Assembly (NCBI GenBank): GCA_009783525.1
Contig: WRDG01000027.1
Location: 1 to 15,439 of the forward strand
Direction: 5' to 3'
DNA: 15,439 nt
DNA from: Defluviitaleaceae bacterium
GTDB lineage: Bacteria; Bacillota; Clostridia; Lachnospirales; WQUN01
Shown: positions 12,633 to 15,439 of the stretch, one piece after another
Numbering within the stretch: the first letter of the stretch is position 1
How the letters are laid out: the number at the start of each line of letters is the position of its first letter
The notes under the pieces: generated by a model
Told to the model about the DNA's origin: nothing
The model's database searches: none
Seen by the model: only the letters and a program-made list of their open reading frames with translations
Program-made: the position numbers and the translations under genes

Positions 12633-15439
12633 ATGTCAAACTTTTCTTTTTCGCGCGTGCTCGTTGCAAACCGCGGCGAAATAGCTATCAGAATATTTCG
12701 GGCGCTGTCCGAATTAAATATCCGAACCATAAGCATTTATTCAAAAGAGGACAAGTATTCTTTTTTTAGGTCCAAGGCTGACGAAAGCTACATGCTCGAC
12801 CCAAGCAAAGGGCCTATCGAAGCGTACCTCGACATCGACAACATAATTAAAATCGCGAAAGAAAAAAACGCGGACGCAATACATCCGGGCTACGGATTTT
12901 TATCGGAAAATCCGGAATTTGTCGCCGCCTGCGACAGGGCTGGCATAGTGTTCATCGGGCCCGACCGCGTTTCGATGGAAATGATCGGAGATAAAATCTC
13001 GTCGAAAAAAATTGCGGAAGAATGCGGCGTGCCCACCATACCCGGCGTGGGCCGCGCCATCAAAGACACCGAAGAAATTTTAAAGATCGCAGCGGAAGTG
13101 GGTTATCCGGTCATACTTAAAGCGTCAAACGGCGGAGGCGGACGCGGCATGCGCGTAGTCGGCTCGCCGGACGAAATGCCGCGAGTGTTCGCGGAGGCGA
13201 GAGAAGAGTCGCGCAAAGCGTTCGGAGAAGACAGCATCTTTTTGGAAAAATATTTAAAAGACCCCAAGCATATAGAAATCCAAATTTTGGGAGACTCGTT
13301 CGGCAACATCGTTCATCTGTACGACCGCGACTGCTCCGTGCAGCGCCGGCACCAAAAGATAATCGAATACGCGCCCGCGTTTTCCGTAAGTAGTGCGACC
13401 CGCGAAAAAATATTCGGCAGCGCGTTAAAAATCGCGCGGCGCGTCAATTATAAAAGCGCAGGCACGATGGAGTTTTTAGTGGACGCGGACGAAAATCATT
13501 ATTTTATTGAAATGAACACGCGCGTGCAGGTCGAGCACACCGTCACCGAAATGGTAACGGGCATCGACATCGTGCAGGCACAAATAAGAATTGCGGAAGG
13601 CTGTCCGTTAAGTTCGCCGGACATCGGCATCAGCTCCCAGGAAGAAATCGAATGCACGGGCTTTTCGATACAGGCCCGCGTCACGACCGAAAACCCCGAA
13701 AACAATTTCATGCCGGACACAGGGCGCATATCGGTATACCGTTCGGGATCAGGTTTCGGTATCAGGCTCGACGGCGGCAACTCCGCCACCGGCTCGATGG
13801 TGCTGCCGTATTTCGATTCGCTTTTGCTAAAAGTTATTTCGCATAACCGCACTTTTGCAGGCGCGATCGCAAAGCTGAAGAGGTCGCTGCGCGAGCTGCG
13901 CGTCCGCGGTGTTCATACCAACGTGCCGTTTTTGCTTAACGTGCTTAACCATCAGACTTTTTCGGGCGGAAAATGCTCGACAAACTTCATCGCGGACACA
14001 CTCGAGCTTTTCCAATTTGTCAAAAGCCGCGACCGAGGCACGAAGATGCTCGAATTTATCGGCAACGTGATAGTAAACGGAAAGAAGAAGGAGAAAAAGC
14101 TTTACGCGGAACCTTCCGCGCCGAGGTTTACGCCAAAGCCCGAAGCGCACGGCGCAAAGGATCGTTTCAAATTATTGGGCGCAAAGGGTTTTTGCGACGA
14201 AATTTTAAAATCAAAAAGGCTTTACATAACGGACACGACCATGCGCGACGCGCATCAGTCCCTGCTTGCCACCCGCATGCGTACGCACGACCTCATCCCC
14301 GCAGCCGCAGCTTTAAACGAGCTGTTAAAAAACGGATTTTCGGCGGAGGCGTGGGGCGGAGCGACTTTCGACGTCGCGTTCCGTTTTTTAAAGGAGTCGC
14401 CGTGGTGGAGGCTTGAAACTCTTGCGGAAAAAATGCCGAACACATTGATCCAAATGCTGCTGCGGGCGTCAAACGCCGTAGGGTACCGCAATTATCCCGA
14501 CAATGTGATTAAGGGTTTCATAAAGGTTTCGGCAGAAGTGGGCGTCGATGTTTTCCGCATATTCGACAGCTTGAATTGGATCGAAAACATGAAGCTGCCT
14601 ATCGAGGAGGCGCTTAAGACAGGCAAGATAGTGCAGGGGGCGATCTGTTACACCGGAGACCTGCTAAGCCCGAGCGAAACGAAGTACACTCTCGACTATT
14701 ATGTAAAAAAAGCTGTTGAAATAGAAAAAACAGGCGCGCATATTTTCACCGTTAAAGACATGGCAGGGCTTATAAAACCCTACGCGGCAAAAAAACTGTT
14801 CGCCGCGTTAAAGGCCGAGTTAAAAATTCCGGTTTGCCTCCACACCCACGATTCGACGGGCAACGCGGTCGCTGCGGTGCTTATGGCGGCGGAAGCGGGG
14901 GCAGACATAGCGGACGCCGCTCTCGAATCGATGAGCGGCCTTACAAGCCAGCCGTCGCTCAACGCCGTAGCCGAAGCGCTTTTAAATACCGAAAGGGACA
15001 CGGAGCTCGACACGGAGCTCGCAAACGAAACAAGCCGCTATTTCGCCGTAATAAGAGAAATCTATAAAAATTATGAAGCGGGCATGGTCACCCCGAACAC
15101 AGAAATATACAAGTATGAAATACCCGGCGGGCAGTATTCAAATCTGCTGGCGCAGGTGCAGGAGATGGGCGGCGCCGAAGATTTTGAAGAGATAAAAAAA
15201 CTGTACAAGCAGGCGAACGATTTGCTTGGCAATATCGTTAAGGTCACGCCCAGTTCCAAAATGGTGGGCGACCTTTCGATATTTATGCACAAAAACCGGC
15301 TGACAGCGGAAAATATTTGCGCGGAGGGCAAAAACCTTTCGTGGCCCGATTCCGTGATCGATTATTTTTCGGGTGTGATGGGGCAGCCGGACGGAGGTTT
15401 CCCGGAAGAGCTGCGTTCGATTGTGTTAAAAGGCGAAAA
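12633..15439 (+). CDS. pyc: Pyruvate carboxylase (3' end outside window)
   Basis: This biotin enzyme converts pyruvate, bicarbonate and ATP to oxaloacetate for anaplerosis. The frame is open from ATG 12633 (GGGAGG 5 nt upstream) to the last base, giving 935 codons of a family near 1150 residues. The biotin carboxylase domain (about 5-450) shows RVLVANRGEIAIR, HPGYGFLSEN, the ATP loop GGGGRGM (167-173) and EMNTRVQVEH (293-302). After a central region, the carboxyltransferase barrel begins ITDTTMRDAHQSLLATRMRT. By alignment with Staphylococcus pyruvate carboxylase, its metal ligands should be D539, K708 (the carbamylated Lys of KDMAGL), H737 and H739 (LHTHD). The single-chain order with the RDAHQSLLATRMRT signature favours pyruvate carboxylase over split oxaloacetate decarboxylase or 2-oxoglutarate carboxylase. 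The biotinyl domain with its MKM motif lies past the edge. It is divergent from the redox operon. Confidence 0.93.
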   Translation, partial: MSNFSFSRVLVANRGEIAIRIFRALSELNIRTISIYSKEDKYSFFRSKADESYMLDPSKGPIEAYLDIDNIIKIAKEKNADAIHPGYGFLSENPEFVAACDRAGIVFIGPDRVSMEMIGDKISSKKIAEECGVPTIPGVGRAIKDTEEILKIAAEVGYPVILKASNGGGGRGMRVVGSPDEMPRVFAEAREESRKAFGEDSIFLEKYLKDPKHIEIQILGDSFGNIVHLYDRDCSVQRRHQKIIEYAPAFSVSSATREKIFGSALKIARRVNYKSAGTMEFLVDADENHYFIEMNTRVQVEHTVTEMVTGIDIVQAQIRIAEGCPLSSPDIGISSQEEIECTGFSIQARVTTENPENNFMPDTGRISVYRSGSGFGIRLDGGNSATGSMVLPYFDSLLLKVISHNRTFAGAIAKLKRSLRELRVRGVHTNVPFLLNVLNHQTFSGGKCSTNFIADTLELFQFVKSRDRGTKMLEFIGNVIVNGKKKEKKLYAEPSAPRFTPKPEAHGAKDRFKLLGAKGFCDEILKSKRLYITDTTMRDAHQSLLATRMRTHDLIPAAAALNELLKNGFSAEAWGGATFDVAFRFLKESPWWRLETLAEKMPNTLIQMLLRASNAVGYRNYPDNVIKGFIKVSAEVGVDVFRIFDSLNWIENMKLPIEEALKTGKIVQGAICYTGDLLSPSETKYTLDYYVKKAVEIEKTGAHIFTVKDMAGLIKPYAAKKLFAALKAELKIPVCLHTHDSTGNAVAAVLMAAEAGADIADAALESMSGLTSQPSLNAVAEALLNTERDTELDTELANETSRYFAVIREIYKNYEAGMVTPNTEIYKYEIPGGQYSNLLAQVQEMGGAEDFEEIKKLYKQANDLLGNIVKVTPSSKMVGDLSIFMHKNRLTAENICAEGKNLSWPDSVIDYFSGVMGQPDGGFPEELRSIVLKGE
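14997..15020 (+). repeat. Two perfect tandem copies of a 12-bp unit inside pyruvate carboxylase
   Basis: GACACGGAGCTC is repeated exactly twice (14997-15008 and 15009-15020) and encodes DTEL twice on a surface-like acidic stretch of the carboxyltransferase domain. It keeps the frame, so it is probably a harmless slippage duplication. Confidence 0.75.

Overview
The window is about 15.4 kb of bacterial chromosome. It is moderately GC-rich, with many A and T homopolymers inside genes, compact gene packing and clear GGAGG-type ribosome binding sites. The gene content fits a strict anaerobe, probably a gut or other host-associated member of the Clostridia or the Spirochaetota. It includes nickel-pincer cofactor synthesis, a thioredoxin-reductase homologue, a membrane 4Fe-4S protein with a CD1871A-type CXXC mini-protein, pyruvate carboxylase, and glycoside-handling genes full of UroD-like proteins. 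The sequence alone does not decide the phylum. No rRNA, tRNA, CRISPR array, insertion sequence, transporter or transcription regulator was found.

Left edge (1-1779, + strand): the 3' part of larC is followed 36 bp later by a thioredoxin-reductase-like flavoprotein. The flavoprotein's end overlaps the convergent sugar operon.

Centre (1739-10874): an island of seven genes on both strands. A minus-strand operon, read leftward from about 4.88 kb, encodes a GH4-type NAD-dependent glycosidase, a TIM-barrel sugar isomerase/epimerase and a UroD-superfamily protein, with 18-nt gaps. Divergent from it, with interleaved promoters, is a second and very different UroD-superfamily gene (411 aa). This is followed by a strong terminator, then on the minus strand a GH116-type glycosidase and a second isomerase/epimerase, and on the plus strand a third UroD-superfamily gene. 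All the enzymes appear cytosolic. The recurring trio of glycosidase, epimerase and UroD-like protein, with no visible corrinoid protein or transporter, suggests an uncharacterised route for a modified or methylated glycoside. That is inference. The GH116 protein also appears to lack the usual catalytic nucleophile Glu.

Right part (10948-12522, minus strand): a tightly coupled three-gene envelope redox operon. It encodes a TlpA/ResA-like lipoprotein, a 50-residue one-helix protein ending in CLECIGIG (a hidden gene overlapping both neighbours), and a polytopic NapH-like 4Fe-4S protein. Together they look like an electron or thiol relay across the membrane.

Right edge (12633-15439, + strand): pyruvate carboxylase, divergent from the redox operon with its own promoter. 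The biotin carboxylase and carboxyltransferase domains are present, and the biotin-carrier end lies beyond the window.
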